Source: DATARH01 sp036273175 (GTDB taxonomy: Bacteria > Pseudomonadota > Alphaproteobacteria > ATCC43930 > CGMCC-115725). From it: a DNA stretch of 28,882 nt. Positions 1 through 7,705 of the stretch are shown piece by piece. The notes under the pieces were generated by a model. That model was not told the DNA's origin. It did not search any database and saw only the letters and a program-made list of their open reading frames with translations. Position numbers and translations under genes: made by a program. Position 1 is the first letter of the stretch. Every line of letters begins with the position of its first letter. The stretch covers positions 1 through 28,882 of the forward strand of contig DASUIE010000071.1 in the NCBI GenBank assembly GCA_036273175.1, in the 5' to 3' direction.

Positions 1-39
1 CGAGGTCTCAGAACTTCTTGGGATCGGCAGTCTGTGCGC

Positions 40-813
40 CTATCGCGCAACCGCTCGCGGCAAGCGGCGCGCTGCGGCGGTGGCGGCGATGTTGCGTCGG
101 AGTTCGGCGTCGTGGTCTGGATGCAACGTCCCCATCAGGCGGTCCCACCATGTGAAATGCGTCGCGTAGTTGCAGCGGAAATAGCGGTGGTGCTGGTCGT
201 GATGGGTGACGCCGACGAGCGGCGAGGGCGGCCAGCACCAGCGCCCGCCGTGTTCCCACCCGGAATGGCCGATGATACCGGTGACCTGGTCGAAAATCTT
301 GTGCGCGAGCAGCACCGCCGGCGCGACCGGGAAGACCAGGTGCGCGACGAGCCAGTAGGATTGCAGGAACAAATTGTCGATCAGCCGGTCGCTGTTGTTC
401 GACCACACGACCGGCGTGACCGTCATGTGGTGCCACTGATGCACCCGGCGATACAGCGCCTTGCCGTGGATCAGCCGGTGGAACCAGTAGAACCAGGCGT
501 CGAAAATCAGCAGCGAGGCGATCGCCGAGAGGATCGGGCCGATCGTGCCGGTCGGCGAGGTCCAGCCCCAGCCGAGTTCGGCATAGAGCCAATGCCCGGT
601 TCCGAACATCGCGGCGATGCCCGCGAGCGAGACGAGGCTTTGGCGCCGGTCGCGGCGGATCAGGTCGGACGCGGTCGCGCGCGCCTGGATTTTGGCGGCG
701 GCGATCCGGCCGTTGAGATGCGTCATCACCAGGCAGGTCGACAGGTAAACCGCGACGAGGATCACGTAGACGACCGCGATCGTCGCAATCAGCGCTATGA
801 TTTCTCGGCTCAT
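40..813 (-). CDS. Sterol desaturase / fatty acid hydroxylase family protein
   Basis: This is a 257-residue integral membrane di-iron oxygenase of the fatty acid hydroxylase superfamily. The histidine clusters that bind the two irons are visible: HRLIH at residues 112-116, HQWHH at 125-129 and HHDQHH at 204-209, with a further GHSGWEH at 182-188. Hydrophobic segments lie near residues 5-30, 60-80, 90-110 and 150-175. The start at 813 (MSREII) is preferred; the reading frame stays open to 867, but that extension is Arg/Ser-rich and runs into the leader of the divergent amidase. The family hydroxylates or desaturates lipids such as sterols, carotenoids or fatty acids, and the substrate here cannot be told. 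Only 44 bp separate it from the divergent amidase start, so the two promoters must be closely packed. Confidence 0.9.
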   Translation of the reverse strand: MSREIIALIATIAVVYVILVAVYLSTCLVMTHLNGRIAAAKIQARATASDLIRRDRRQSLVSLAGIAAMFGTGHWLYAELGWGWTSPTGTIGPILSAIASLLIFDAWFYWFHRLIHGKALYRRVHQWHHMTVTPVVWSNNSDRLIDNLFLQSYWLVAHLVFPVAPAVLLAHKIFDQVTGIIGHSGWEHGGRWCWPPSPLVGVTHHDQHHRYFRCNYATHFTWWDRLMGTLHPDHDAELRRNIAATAAARRLPRAVAR

Positions 814-857
814 GACGGCGCAGGGTGCCACCTCGCGTCGAGAGGAGGAAGGGAGAG

Positions 858-2300
858 ATGGACGCATTCACCTCCGCGACCCGCCTGGCCGGCGAAATCC
901 GCGACCGCAAGATCGGCTGCCTTGAAGCGCTCGATTTCTACGTGGCCCGCGCCGAGCGGCTGAACCCGCCCCTCAACGCGATCGTCGCCTGGCAGGTGGA
1001 GGCCGCCCGCGAGCGCGCCCGCGCCGCCGATGCCGCCCTCGCCAAGGGCGAAAACTGGGGTCCGCTGCACGGCGTGCCGATGACGGTCAAGGAGTCCTAC
1101 AATATCGCCGGGCTCAAGACGACTTGGGGCAACCCGGCCCGGCGCGACAATGTCGCGACCGAGAACGCGGTCGTCGTCGACCGGCTGCTCGGCGCGGGCG
1201 CGGTCATCTACGGCAAGACCAACGTGCCGTATTTGCTGATGGACTCGCAGAGCTACAACGAGATTTACGGCACCACCAACAACCCGTGGGATGTGACGCG
1301 CGGACCGGGCGGTTCGTCGGGCGGCGAGGCGGCGGCGCTGGCGGCGGGATTTTCCGCGCTCGGCGCCGGCAGCGACATCGCCGGCTCCTTGCGCAACCCC
1401 GCGCATTACTGCGGCGTCTACGGGCACAAGCCGACCTATGGCCTCGTTCCGCCGCGCGGTCACTCGCAGGTGCCGACCGTGACGCCGGCCGATATCTCCG
1501 TCGTCGGGCCGATGGCAAGGCATGCCGAGGATCTGGCGCTGGCGCTCGGCGTCATCGCCGGGCCGGATACGCTGGCGCGCGGCTGGAAGGTCGAGCTGCC
1601 GGCGCCGCGGGCGAAGCGGCTTGGCGGGTTCCGTGTCGGAGTATGGGCGGAATCGCCGCTGAGCGAGATCGACGCCAGCGTGCGCGAGCGGCTCGACGCG
1701 GCGGTCGCGGCAATCGAGCGGCGAGGGGCGACGGTCGACCGCGCCGCGCATCCCGAGATCGGCGACGAGGCGCATCACCGCCTGTTCATGACGCTGTTGC
1801 GCGGCGCCACGTCCGCCCGCCTCAGCGACGCCGATTACGCGGCGCAGCAGGAGATCGCCGCCGGGATCGCGCCCGACGACATGAGCTTCCGCGCGACCCT
1901 GGCGCGGGGCGCGACGCTCGATCATCGCGGCTGGGGCCAGCTCAACGAGGAGCGCAACAAGCTCCGCCATGCCTGGCACGAGTTCTTCGAGCGCTACGAC
2001 GTGCTGCTGGCGCCGGTCGCGGCGACCGCGGCGTTCCGCCACGACCACAACCCCGACCGCGACGCGCGGCTGATCCCGGTCAACAACAAGATGGTGCCGT
2101 ATGGCGACCAGCGTTTCTGGGCCGGCATCGCGAGCCTCTGCTACCTGCCGGCGACGGCCGCGCCGCTCGGCCTGACCGCTTCCGGGCTGCCGGTCGGGGT
2201 TCAGATCGTCGGCGCCGAGGGCGACGATTTGACGACCATCGAGTTCGCCCGGCTGCTCGCGGAGGAGATCGGCGGCTTCACTCCGCCGCCCGGGTATTAG
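858..2300 (+). CDS. Amidase (amidase signature family)
   Basis: This is a 480-residue amidase-signature enzyme that hydrolyses carboxylic amides to acid and ammonia. The Ser-cisSer-Lys triad is visible: Lys78 in the TVKES motif, Ser153 in the GGSSGG signature, and the nucleophile Ser177 in GSDIAGS. The length is normal for stand-alone amidases. The start at 858 follows a strong purine-rich ribosome binding site (AGAGGAGGAAGGGAG); an in-frame ATG at 825 lacks one. The physiological substrate is unknown. The family also includes GatA, but no gatB or gatC is nearby and the gene stands alone, so a catabolic amidase is more likely. Its last codons overlap the 3' end of the convergent antiporter gene by four bases. 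Confidence 0.93.
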   Translation: MDAFTSATRLAGEIRDRKIGCLEALDFYVARAERLNPPLNAIVAWQVEAARERARAADAALAKGENWGPLHGVPMTVKESYNIAGLKTTWGNPARRDNVATENAVVVDRLLGAGAVIYGKTNVPYLLMDSQSYNEIYGTTNNPWDVTRGPGGSSGGEAAALAAGFSALGAGSDIAGSLRNPAHYCGVYGHKPTYGLVPPRGHSQVPTVTPADISVVGPMARHAEDLALALGVIAGPDTLARGWKVELPAPRAKRLGGFRVGVWAESPLSEIDASVRERLDAAVAAIERRGATVDRAAHPEIGDEAHHRLFMTLLRGATSARLSDADYAAQQEIAAGIAPDDMSFRATLARGATLDHRGWGQLNEERNKLRHAWHEFFERYDVLLAPVAATAAFRHDHNPDRDARLIPVNNKMVPYGDQRFWAGIASLCYLPATAAPLGLTASGLPVGVQIVGAEGDDLTTIEFARLLAEEIGGFTPPPGY

Positions 2301-4090
2301 CGCGCGTCCCGCATGCGCCGGCGGCCGAGCGGCCGAACTTCGGCCGCCGGGGCCATCGCCTTGATGGACGCCTGAAACGCGTCCCGCCGTTCGTGGATCG
2401 AGGCGATGACGGGACCCATCGGCACGCCGACATCCACCAGCACCGCCTCGGACAGTTGCAGGCTCGCTTCGATGGTCTCCGGCACGGCATGCGAGGCGCC
2501 GGTCCGGTAAAGCTGCGCCGCGTGCCGGGCGTCGCGCGCGCGGGCGACGATCAGCAGGTCCGGCCGTTCCGCCCGCGCCCCCGCGACCAGCGCGTCGGCG
2601 GCGCCGGAATCGTCGACGGTGACGACGAGCGCCCGCGCCGTTTCCAGATGCAGCCGCCGGAGCAGCTCGATCTGCGTCATGTCGCCGAAATAGATCGGCT
2701 TCCCTTCCCGGCGCTGGCGGGCGACGCGGTCGGGATCGCGGTCGATCGCGACATAGGGCAGCTTGTGTGCGTCGAGCATGCCGGCGACGGTTTGTCCGAC
2801 CCGGCCAAACCCGGCGATGATGACGCGCGGCAGCGCCTCGGCGCCGTGCGGGACAAGCAGGGCCGGATCGATGGCGGCCGCGGCTGCGAGGCGCGGCGCC
2901 AACCGGTCGCCCAGCTTGGAAAGCAGCGGAATGGTCGCCATCGTCAGAGCGGTGACGAACAGCACCGCGCTCGCGGCTTCCGCCGGGAGCAGATGCTCGG
3001 CGATCGCAACCGCGACGATGATAAAGGCAAATTCGCCGCCGGGGCCGAGCAGCATGCCCGTGCGCAGAGCGCTCCGCCACTGCACCCCAAAGGCGCGGGC
3101 CAGCGGCGTGACGAGCAGCAATTTCACCAGCACTAGGCCAGCCGACGCGCCAAGCACCAGCAGCGGGTGGGCGCCGAGCGTGCGGATATCGAGGGTCATG
3201 CCGACGGCGATCAGGAACACGCCGACAAACAGCCCCTTGAACGGCTCGATCGTAACCTCGACCTGCCGGCGGTATTCCGTGCCCGCCAGCAGCAGGCCGC
3301 CGATCAGCGCGCCGAGAGCCATGGACAGACCGGCGGCGGCGGTGACCAGCCCGGCGCCGATCACGACGAGGAGGCAGGCCGCGACGAACGATTCCTGACG
3401 GCGGGTGCGCGCCACGCCGCGGAACAGCGGCCGCAAACCCAAGCGCCCGAACGCGACGATCGCCGCGATGGCGGCGAGCGCCTGGACGGCCACGAGACCG
3501 AAACTGGCCGCGCCTCCACGATTGCCGGGGCCGGCCGCGCCGAGCACGAAGAGAACCGGGACCACGGCCAAATCCTGGAACAGCAGGATGGCGAAGCTGG
3601 TGCGCCCGATCGTCGTGTTCAGCCGCTTTTCGTCGGACAGCACCTGGATGACCACGGCCGTGGAGGACATCGCAAGGGCGAGGCCTATGACGGCCGCGCT
3701 TCTCCAGCCATAGCCAAGCAGCATGGCGCACCCGGCGAGCACGCCGCTGCAAAGAACCACTTGAAGGGCGCCGAGGCCGAAGACCAGCCGCCGCATCACG
3801 AGCAGCCGTTCGAACGACAGCTCCAGCCCGATCATGAACAGCAAAAGCACGACGCCGAGATGCGCGATCGGCTCGATCGCCGCCGGCTCGCTGATGCTGA
3901 CCGCCGAAAGCCACCCAAGGCTCGGAGGGAGGGACGCGAGCCCGAACGGCCCGACGCCGACCCCGACAAGGATAAAGCCGAGGACCGAACTGACGCGCAG
4001 GCGGTTGAACAGCGGGATGACCACGGCCGCGGCGCCGAGGACGATGAGCGCCGCCTTGTACAGCGAAAGATCGAGGGCAACTGGCTCCAT
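2297..4090 (-). CDS. Kef-type cation/proton antiporter with C-terminal RCK (TrkA-N) domain
   Basis: This 597-residue protein of the CPA2 monovalent cation:proton antiporter family should sit in the inner membrane and exchange K+ or Na+ for H+. Residues 8-385 form about a dozen hydrophobic helices. They include the family-typical SSTAVV stretch followed by a FQDLAVVP segment that carries the ion-site aspartate. From about residue 420 a Rossmann-type TrkA-N/RCK domain begins (IIAGFGRVGQ), which binds nucleotide and gates KefB/KefC-like transporters. No kefF/kefG-type quinone reductase lies beside it, so regulation by glutathione adducts, as in KefB/C, is not supported by context. It is transcribed alone, towards the amidase. 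Confidence 0.92.
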   Translation of the reverse strand: MEPVALDLSLYKAALIVLGAAAVVIPLFNRLRVSSVLGFILVGVGVGPFGLASLPPSLGWLSAVSISEPAAIEPIAHLGVVLLLFMIGLELSFERLLVMRRLVFGLGALQVVLCSGVLAGCAMLLGYGWRSAAVIGLALAMSSTAVVIQVLSDEKRLNTTIGRTSFAILLFQDLAVVPVLFVLGAAGPGNRGGAASFGLVAVQALAAIAAIVAFGRLGLRPLFRGVARTRRQESFVAACLLVVIGAGLVTAAAGLSMALGALIGGLLLAGTEYRRQVEVTIEPFKGLFVGVFLIAVGMTLDIRTLGAHPLLVLGASAGLVLVKLLLVTPLARAFGVQWRSALRTGMLLGPGGEFAFIIVAVAIAEHLLPAEAASAVLFVTALTMATIPLLSKLGDRLAPRLAAAAAIDPALLVPHGAEALPRVIIAGFGRVGQTVAGMLDAHKLPYVAIDRDPDRVARQRREGKPIYFGDMTQIELLRRLHLETARALVVTVDDSGAADALVAGARAERPDLLIVARARDARHAAQLYRTGASHAVPETIEASLQLSEAVLVDVGVPMGPVIASIHERRDAFQASIKAMAPAAEVRPLGRRRMRDAR

Positions 4091-4104
4091 CTTTCGAGCT
4101 TAAC

Positions 4105-4129
4105 AGGTGCGGCCGCCTCGGGGGCACCT
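4105..4129. terminator. Weak hairpin between acyl-CoA dehydrogenase-like and antiporter genes
   Basis: AGGTGC at 4105-4110 can pair with GCACCT at 4124-4129 across a GC-rich 13-base loop, just downstream of the stop of the flavoprotein gene. No T-run follows on either strand, so this may be only a weak or Rho-assisted terminator. Confidence 0.25.
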
Positions 4130-4133
4130 CCCG

Positions 4134-5318
4134 CTAGAACGTAAACATCGTCGCGTCGGGCGGGAGGCCCATCATCACCCGGCCGACGGTCTCGAAATGG
4201 CTCTGCCGGGCCTGCATCTGCTGAGCGATCGTGTGGATGTCGCGGAAGCGGCGCTCGAACGGGTTGACGTTGAAGATCGCGGTCGCGCCGGCGGCCTGGT
4301 AGAGCACGTCGACGCAGTCGCGTGCCTGGTGGATCGCCCAGGTCGTCGCGAGGCGCAGGGTCGCGTTCTGCTCCAGCGTCATCGCGCCGTTACCTGTCAC
4401 GTGGTCCCAGCTTTCCTCCAGCACGCCGATGACATAGCGGCGCGCCGAGGAGAGGCGTGCCTCGACTTGCGCGATCTGCGATTGGATCACGTTGTTGTTG
4501 CGCATCGTCACCTTGGCGCCGCGCGGAATCTTGTCGCGTGCCAGCTCGATGAACGAGTCCATGACGCTGCGGGCGACCCCGAGCGCCACCCCGGCGAAGG
4601 CGGAGGCGTAGACGTTGCTGCTGCTGAAGCGGTAGAGAGCGCCCTCTTCGCGCGGACGGTTCGAGGGGTCGCGGTCGATCGTGTGGTCCTCGGCGACGAA
4701 CAGATCGTCGACCGACCAGGTGTCGCTGCCGGTGCCGCGCAACCCCAGCACGTGCCAGATATCGGTCATCTTGGCGGAGGATTTCGGGAAAAGCAGCGTG
4801 CGCATGATCGCGCTGCCGTCCTCGCGCAGCAGCGGCGCGCCGTTTCCGGTGAAGACGCTGACATGCGCGCCGATCCAGCTCGCGTGATGACTGCCGCTGG
4901 CGAAGCTCCAGCTTCCGGTGACGCGGAACCCTCCGGGCACGGTGGTCGCCTTGGCGGGGCCGGGCGGGCCCCAGCCGACGATGCCGTCGGGCGGGCCGAA
5001 AATCTCCTTCGCGACCTCGGCGCTCAGATAGGCGGCGCTCATCGAGCAGCCGCAGCTCTGCCCGACGCACCAGGCGGCGCTGGCGTCGTGGCGCGCGATC
5101 TCCTCGACGACCTGCATGTATTGCGCCGGCCGCATCTCCTCGCCGCCGAGCGAGCGCGGCTTGAGGAGGGCGTACATGCCGCTCTCGATCAGAGCGGCGA
5201 CGAGGTGCGGCGGCAGCTCGCGCCGCGCCTCGATCTCGTCGGCCGCCTCGTCGATCAGCGGTCCCAGCGCCTTGGCGCGATCGAGCGGCGTTCCGGCGTT
5301 CTTCCCATTCGACCGCAT
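4134..5318 (-). CDS. Acyl-CoA dehydrogenase-fold flavoprotein (probable flavin-dependent monooxygenase)
   Basis: This 394-residue protein has the acyl-CoA dehydrogenase fold: an N-terminal helical domain, a beta-sheet core (GGFRVTGSWSFASGSHHASW) and a C-terminal helical domain. The core wording, with no clear catalytic-base glutamate motif and the SWSFASGSHHASW segment, resembles the group D two-component flavin monooxygenases (HsaA, DszC, HpaB-like) more than true beta-oxidation dehydrogenases. That placement is an inference. Such enzymes take reduced FMN or FAD from a partner reductase, and none is encoded next to it. I chose the ATG at 5318 because GGGAG sits six bases upstream; an in-frame ATG at 5336 adds six residues but has no ribosome binding site. 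Confidence 0.85.
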   Translation of the reverse strand: MRSNGKNAGTPLDRAKALGPLIDEAADEIEARRELPPHLVAALIESGMYALLKPRSLGGEEMRPAQYMQVVEEIARHDASAAWCVGQSCGCSMSAAYLSAEVAKEIFGPPDGIVGWGPPGPAKATTVPGGFRVTGSWSFASGSHHASWIGAHVSVFTGNGAPLLREDGSAIMRTLLFPKSSAKMTDIWHVLGLRGTGSDTWSVDDLFVAEDHTIDRDPSNRPREEGALYRFSSSNVYASAFAGVALGVARSVMDSFIELARDKIPRGAKVTMRNNNVIQSQIAQVEARLSSARRYVIGVLEESWDHVTGNGAMTLEQNATLRLATTWAIHQARDCVDVLYQAAGATAIFNVNPFERRFRDIHTIAQQMQARQSHFETVGRVMMGLPPDATMFTF

Positions 5319-5383
5319 CGCAGGCTCCCGTGACATCTGCCACGAGCGGCAATAATCGCGATCCGGCGCGAGCGCAACAGCAA

Positions 5384-5412
5384 GCAGGCCGCGGAAGCGA
5401 TCCGCGGCCTGC
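5384..5412 (-). terminator. Strong hairpin downstream of the lipoprotein gene
   Basis: A perfect 12-bp inverted repeat (GCAGGCCGCGGA / TCCGCGGCCTGC) with a five-base loop begins about 18 bases after the stop of the minus-strand lipoprotein gene. The following minus-strand bases are only moderately T-rich. It probably ends the lipoprotein transcript. Confidence 0.6.
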
Positions 5413-5430
5413 CTGTTCGCGCCCTAACGG

Positions 5431-5688
5431 TCAGCGGTAATAGTAGCCCGGGGGCGGCGGCTCCTCGGGAGTGGTCGCCGCGCCGACGACCGCACCCGTG
5501 GCCGCGCCGACGCCGGCGCCGATCGCGGCACCGGTTCCGCCGCCGGCCGCCGCGCCGATCGCGGCGCCGCTCGCGCCGCCGATCAAGGCGCCGCCAACGG
5601 CCCGCTGGCCCGGATCGTAAGGATTGTTGCACCCGGCAAGCCCCAGCAGCATCAGAAACGCGGCTGGCGCGATCAGTGTCCTGGTCAT
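5431..5688 (-). CDS. Small glycine-zipper lipoprotein
   Basis: This is an 85-residue predicted outer-membrane lipoprotein. A signal peptide with hydrophobic core (residues 3-17) ends in the lipobox LAGC, with lipidated Cys20. The mature part carries alternating Gly/Ala repeats (GALIGGASGAAIG and similar, residues 32-71) typical of glycine-zipper envelope proteins, and ends in a proline stretch plus GYYYR. The start at 5688 is supported by AGGAAGGG upstream. Glycine-zipper lipoproteins such as SlyB- or OmpA-like-motif proteins sit in or on the envelope, but the exact role is unknown. It is divergent from the Sel1-repeat gene, with about 140 bp between starts, and ends at a strong hairpin. Confidence 0.85.
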   Translation of the reverse strand: MTRTLIAPAAFLMLLGLAGCNNPYDPGQRAVGGALIGGASGAAIGAAAGGGTGAAIGAGVGAATGAVVGAATTPEEPPPPGYYYR

Positions 5689-5827
5689 CGGCTGTCCCTT
5701 CCTGAGCGGCGTTCGGTTGACAATCTTCCAGAACGCAATCCTGTGAGTGTCGTTCCCCAGGGGCGCGCGGAGGGCGGGAATCGGCAAGCCGCTTGTAATC
5801 CGCGCGCTTCCCTGGAATCGGTACGCG

Positions 5828-7240
5828 ATGTCGGAATTGCGCGCCCCCACGCCGATTTCCCGGATCAAGCCGACGCATCGCGGCTTTGCCCCGCGGGCCG
5901 GGTCGGAGCATCGCGGCGTCGTGCTGACGCCGACGCTCGACGACGATCTGCTGTGGGGCCAGCCGATCGACGATCCCCCGCCGATCATCGAGGGGTTCCT
6001 CGACGACGAGCCGCCGATCGAGGCCGCGCCGGAACCCGAGCCGCCGCCGGCGCCAGAGCTCGCGCCGCCGCTTGAGCCCCCGGCGGCGCCGCCCGGACGC
6101 CCGGCCCGCCGAGCCTTCCTCGCCCCGACCGCACCGCCATTTCCCCGGCGCGAACTGCCGCCCGCGCCGCCACCCTTGGAAGCCGAACCGGAGCCGCCGG
6201 ACGTGCCGGCATCGACCGCCGACGAGACCGTTCCATGGTGGCGGGAGCCGCCGCCCGAACACCAGGACGCCGCGTTCGAGCCGCCGCCCGCGACCGGCGA
6301 GGCGGTGACGACCGTCGATCGGCTCGGCGCGGCGCTGCATGCCGCGCGCGCCTGGTGGCCGCAGCAGAAGCGGCCGATCATCGTCGCGGCTTGCGTGGTC
6401 GGCGTCGTGGTGCTCGCGGCCGGCGTTATCGGCATCGGGCCGTTGGAGCGGATCGGGCACCGCAAGGCGCCGCCGCCGACGCTGGTGCCCGCCGCCGCGC
6501 CGGCCTCGACCCCGGCCCCGCCGCCCCAGGCGAAAGCGCCGGCGCCGCCGGACGATCCCACCGCGCGGGTGCCGTTTTATCTCGACCGCGCCAAAGCCGG
6601 AGACGCCGATTCCGCCCTCGAGCTGGCGATCCTTTACGCCAAGGGCGAGGGGGTGACCCAGGACTACCAGCAGGCCGCGACCTGGTTCCGCGCCGCCGCC
6701 GAAAAAGGCGTGGCCCGGGCGCAATACGATCTCGGCGTGCTGTACGAGCGGGGGCGCGGGCTGCCGGTCAACTACAACGAGGCCTTCACCTGGTACAGCC
6801 GCGCCGCCGAGGGGAATTTCGCGCTCGCGCAGTACAACCTCGCGGTCGCCTACACGCGGGGCCAGGGGACGCGGCAGGACTTCGTCGCCGCCGCCGGCTG
6901 GTACCGCCGCGCCGCGATCCAGGGCGTGACGCCGGCGATGGTCAACCTGGCGATCCTCTACGAGCGCGGCGAGGGGGTCGCCGCCTCGGCGATCGACGCC
7001 TATTCCTGGTATCGCGCCGCCGCCTCGCATGGCAACCAGCCCTCGGCCAAGCGCGCGGCGGAGCTGTTCGACGTGCTGTCGGCCGCCGATCGGGCGCGGG
7101 CCGAGGCGCGCACGGCGACGGTCTTGTCGGAGCTCCCGGCGGCGGCGCCGAGCGACGCAGCGGCCGCCGAGCCGGCGGCTCTCAAATCCGGGCTCGACCC
7201 CGATACCGCCGACCCAAAACCCGCCGCCAAGCCGAAATGA
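5828..7240 (+). CDS. Membrane-anchored Sel1-repeat (SEL1-type TPR) protein
   Basis: This 470-residue protein has three parts. Residues 1-180 are a proline- and acid-rich, low-complexity region. A single membrane helix spans about 183-204 (IIVAACVVGVVVLAAGVIGI). After a Pro/Ala linker, about four Sel1 repeats occupy residues 255-400, with the pattern A..LA.LY..G.GV..DY..A..W...AA..G. The Sel1 repeats should lie in the periplasm and act as a protein-binding scaffold, as in the PodJ or ExoR families; the partner is unknown. The C-terminus is Ala/Pro-rich. The start at 5828 (MSELRAP) was chosen over an earlier in-frame start at 5747 whose leader looks non-coding. A small membrane protein gene follows 64 bases downstream. 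Confidence 0.85.
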   Translation: MSELRAPTPISRIKPTHRGFAPRAGSEHRGVVLTPTLDDDLLWGQPIDDPPPIIEGFLDDEPPIEAAPEPEPPPAPELAPPLEPPAAPPGRPARRAFLAPTAPPFPRRELPPAPPPLEAEPEPPDVPASTADETVPWWREPPPEHQDAAFEPPPATGEAVTTVDRLGAALHAARAWWPQQKRPIIVAACVVGVVVLAAGVIGIGPLERIGHRKAPPPTLVPAAAPASTPAPPPQAKAPAPPDDPTARVPFYLDRAKAGDADSALELAILYAKGEGVTQDYQQAATWFRAAAEKGVARAQYDLGVLYERGRGLPVNYNEAFTWYSRAAEGNFALAQYNLAVAYTRGQGTRQDFVAAAGWYRRAAIQGVTPAMVNLAILYERGEGVAASAIDAYSWYRAAASHGNQPSAKRAAELFDVLSAADRARAEARTATVLSELPAAAPSDAAAAEPAALKSGLDPDTADPKPAAKPK

Positions 7241-7304
7241 CGGCGACAGCGTATCTATCGTTAACCGGACCGGCTTAGGCTCCGCTCCGCAACGGGAGAC
7301 CACA

Positions 7305-7499
7305 ATGGCGCGCACGACGCTGCCGCCGGACCTCGAGCCGGTAGCCGACGACTATATCATCGAGCGCGAGGACCAGCGCCCGTCGACGCCGATCGCGACC
7401 CGGATCATCCGCGTGCTGCGGGTGCTGATGGTGATCGTCCTCGCCGCCGCGTCGCTGGCGTTGTTCTGGGTCGTCGGGACGATGATCGGGCTGTTTTAA
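7305..7499 (+). CDS. Small single-pass membrane protein
   Basis: This 64-residue protein has an acidic, hydrophilic N-terminal half (residues 1-34), a basic hinge (ATRIIRVLR), and one hydrophobic helix at about 39-63 that ends the protein. The start is well supported: GGGAG lies eight bases before the ATG at 7305. It may be co-transcribed with the Sel1-repeat gene 64 bases upstream. The topology suggests a cytoplasmic N-terminus with the positively charged stretch just before the helix. I do not recognise the family and assign no function. Confidence 0.75.
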   Translation: MARTTLPPDLEPVADDYIIEREDQRPSTPIATRIIRVLRVLMVIVLAAASLALFWVVGTMIGLF

Positions 7500-7515
7500 A
7501 GGCGGGACAGCGGGC

Positions 7516-7704
7516 CTAGCGCGACAGACGGGCGGCGACGAGATCGACCGGCCAGAACAGCCCGGCATCCATCGCCACGATCACGCGTTCCGGCGACAGG
7601 AGCGGGCCGCCAAAGATGGGCGGCTTGCTGAGGTGGTAGCCCGCGTCGCCGAAGGCTACCGCGAAATACGCCAGCAACGGGAGCAAGGACAGGCGCCCGG
7701 TCAT
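7516..7704 (-). CDS. Small hypothetical protein downstream of homospermidine synthase
   Basis: This 62-residue open frame starts one base after the stop of the homospermidine synthase gene on the same strand, which suggests translational coupling. An AGGGTGG stretch inside the end of the upstream gene could serve as its ribosome binding site. The N-terminus is hydrophobic (residues 5-19) and the rest contains several Pro and Gly residues. I do not recognise it. The arrangement and the RBS favour a real gene, but GC-rich DNA also gives chance frames of this length. Confidence 0.5.
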   Translation of the reverse strand: MTGRLSLLPLLAYFAVAFGDAGYHLSKPPIFGGPLLSPERVIVAMDAGLFWPVDLVAARLSR

Positions 7705-7705
7705 C

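Noticed and set aside
8..910. Arg/Pro-rich minus frame overlapping the desaturase
   Set aside because: It is a shadow of the desaturase frame, whose histidine clusters identify the true one.
810..4127. A 1105-codon minus-strand open frame across the amidase and antiporter genes
   Set aside because: It is a by-product of high GC content. The translation is Arg/Ala/Gly-rich without domains and it lies in the wrong frame over two well-supported genes.
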